DNA of 16,242 nucleotides from an uncultured Dokdonella sp. GTDB taxonomy: Bacteria; Pseudomonadota; Gammaproteobacteria; Xanthomonadales; Rhodanobacteraceae. Positions 15,398-16,242 of this stretch are shown here, piece by piece. The number at the start of each line of letters is the position of its first letter. The stretch's first letter is position 1. Where the stretch lies: the NCBI GenBank assembly GCA_934526015.1, contig CAKSZY010000037.1, positions 1 to 16,242 of the forward strand, written 5' to 3'. The translations under genes were made by a program, and so were the position numbers. Below the pieces are notes generated by a model that worked only from the letters and a program-made list of their open reading frames with translations, did not search any database and had not been told where the DNA came from.

Positions 15398-16033
15398 ATG
15401 AGGGATGGAACCCACGCGCATCGCGCGCGTGTTTCGTGGCTTTGCCTTGGCTTGATCGTTTCGTCGCTGGTTGCTTGCGCGCGCCAGTCCGATGAAGACC
15501 GCGCTCCGCCACCGCGCAAGCCGGAGCAGGCCGGTCAAGCGATCAATCCGGTGAAAACGGTCGCGCACATCGCCGGCGCACGCCTGGCTGCCGTCACCGG
15601 CGACCAGAATGCCGCCGAGGCCCATGTCCGCGCCATCGGCGACGACCTGCGCCGAACCGCACGCCTGCCCGACGTCCATCGTCCGATCAACCGCGAAAGC
15701 GCACGCGCCGCCGTGCGCCCGTTGCCCGGCGTGAAGTCCGTGATCTGGATGGACCACGAAAATCTCATCGTCATGGTCGACGGCCAGCGCCACCGCAGCA
15801 AGGCCAAGATCGACGAAGTCTGCCTCGCACTCGAACCGCTCGGCGACACCCTCGCCGTCGTCGTCAACCTGCGGGACGCCACCGCGCGCAACGGCGAGGA
15901 GGCAATGACCCTTTCGAGGAACTGCCAGTTGCCGGAAGGGCAGAGGGCGTTCATGCAGAAGAAACGTCAGATGGATGTGGTGGATCGGGAGACGAGGGAG
16001 GCGTTCAAGGGGAGGCAGGGGGAGGGGATATGA
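15398..16033 (+). CDS. Predicted lipoprotein, function unknown
   Basis: A 211-residue protein with a lipoprotein signal: basic N-terminus, hydrophobic core WLCLGLIVSSL and lipobox LVAC ending at Cys27. The residue after the cysteine is Ala, so transport to the outer membrane is expected. The mature region has no family I recognise. It contains PLPGVKSVIWMDHENLIVMV, a plausible beta-rich domain core, two cysteines (in DEVCLAL and SRNCQLP) that could pair, and a charged C-terminal tail. ATG 15398 follows agggggtg at a good distance and places the signal at the N-terminus. A TTG further upstream at 15356 lies in the hairpin and is not favoured. It is probably transcribed separately from the preceding pair. 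Confidence 0.75.
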   Translation: MRDGTHAHRARVSWLCLGLIVSSLVACARQSDEDRAPPPRKPEQAGQAINPVKTVAHIAGARLAAVTGDQNAAEAHVRAIGDDLRRTARLPDVHRPINRESARAAVRPLPGVKSVIWMDHENLIVMVDGQRHRSKAKIDEVCLALEPLGDTLAVVVNLRDATARNGEEAMTLSRNCQLPEGQRAFMQKKRQMDVVDRETREAFKGRQGEGI

Positions 16034-16066
16034 GGGGTGGGCTATGGCTGTTGCGGTGGGTTTGAA

Positions 16067-16112
16067 TAGGTCGACTCTGGCCCCTGTTTCTCCCCTGTTT
16101 CCGGACCCTGTT
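16067..16112. repeat. REP-variant half-site with ccctgtttc repeats
   Basis: taggtcgactctggcccct reads, on the other strand, aggggccagagtcgaccta, a variant of the GGGGTCAG-type arm seen earlier. It runs into three near copies of ccctgtttc (16082-16090, 16093-16101, 16106-16114). No complete second arm is present, so it looks like a decayed or truncated dispersed repeat. Confidence 0.5.
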
Positions 16113-16115
16113 TCC

Positions 16116-16169
16116 GACACCATGTACCAGCGCGGTAAGATCCAGGAAGACTACGAACACAAGAAGTGA
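16116..16169 (+). pseudogene. Duplicated fragment of the mutase gene
   Basis: 16116-16166 matches 14170-14229 of the mutase gene closely, apart from a 9-base in-frame deletion and a few substitutions. It encodes [17 protein letters not shown] and then a stop, against [20 protein letters not shown] in the mutase. No upstream mutase sequence accompanies it. It appears to be a short displaced copy, probably not expressed as a protein, lying directly next to a REP-variant sequence. Confidence 0.7.
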
Positions 16170-16232
16170 TCTTGCTCCCGCTCGACGGACACCCGGTTAA
16201 GCGATTCACTATCGCAAACCGAGGTGGACAGC

Positions 16233-16242
16233 ATGGCAACGA
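16233..16242 (+). CDS. Probable start of the next gene (partial)
   Basis: ATG at 16233 is preceded by gaggtgg at 16221-16227, a good ribosome site at the right distance. Only the codons for Met-Ala-Thr are inside the window, so no product can be named. Confidence 0.4.

Overview
The window is GC-rich, densely coded DNA from a Gram-negative bacterium. kdsB (LPS synthesis), a fused B12-dependent acyl-CoA mutase of the IcmF type, a MoxR/DUF58/BatA-like operon and many small palindromic repeats together suggest a gammaproteobacterium of the Lysobacterales (Xanthomonadaceae or Rhodanobacteraceae). That placement is inference from gene style and repeat style, not a search result.

Layout. (1) 12-175: a two-armed inverted repeat. 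(2) 227-8835, all plus strand: a MoxR-type operon in the order DUF4159 protein, MoxR ATPase, DUF58 protein, BatA-like membrane protein, DUF4175-like membrane protein and a large membrane-anchored partner. Most junctions are 4-base start/stop overlaps, so these genes are probably co-translated and likely form one envelope-associated, ATPase-driven assembly. The operon is interrupted at 938-1888 by a large non-coding composite palindrome (about 948-1796). Its two arms are inverted, diverged copies made of several hairpins, around a core of 21 hexanucleotide repeats. A short coding tail between this element and moxR (stop overlapping the moxR start) looks like the displaced end of an operon gene. 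(3) 8836-8993: a hairpin between convergent genes. (4) 8994-9929, minus strand: an EamA/DMT-type transporter, divergent from kdsB (10068-10889). (5) 10897-10970: a REP-like hairpin. (6) 11023-14607: fused acyl-CoA mutase (B12 domain, MeaB-like GTPase, mutase domain) carrying a second copy of the same palindrome in frame in its inter-domain linker. (7) 14614-15352: a nucleotidyltransferase-fold protein overlapping a 79-residue helical protein, a possible two-gene module. (8) 15398-16033: a predicted lipoprotein of unknown function. (9) 16034-16242: a REP variant, a short degenerate duplicate of a mutase segment, and probably the first codons of another gene.

The strongest leads are the composite palindrome with compensatory changes in its hairpins (948-1796), the separated operon-gene tail at its right edge, and the REP-like palindrome that has become part of the mutase reading frame. 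No rRNA, tRNA, CRISPR array, transposase or integrase gene was recognised.
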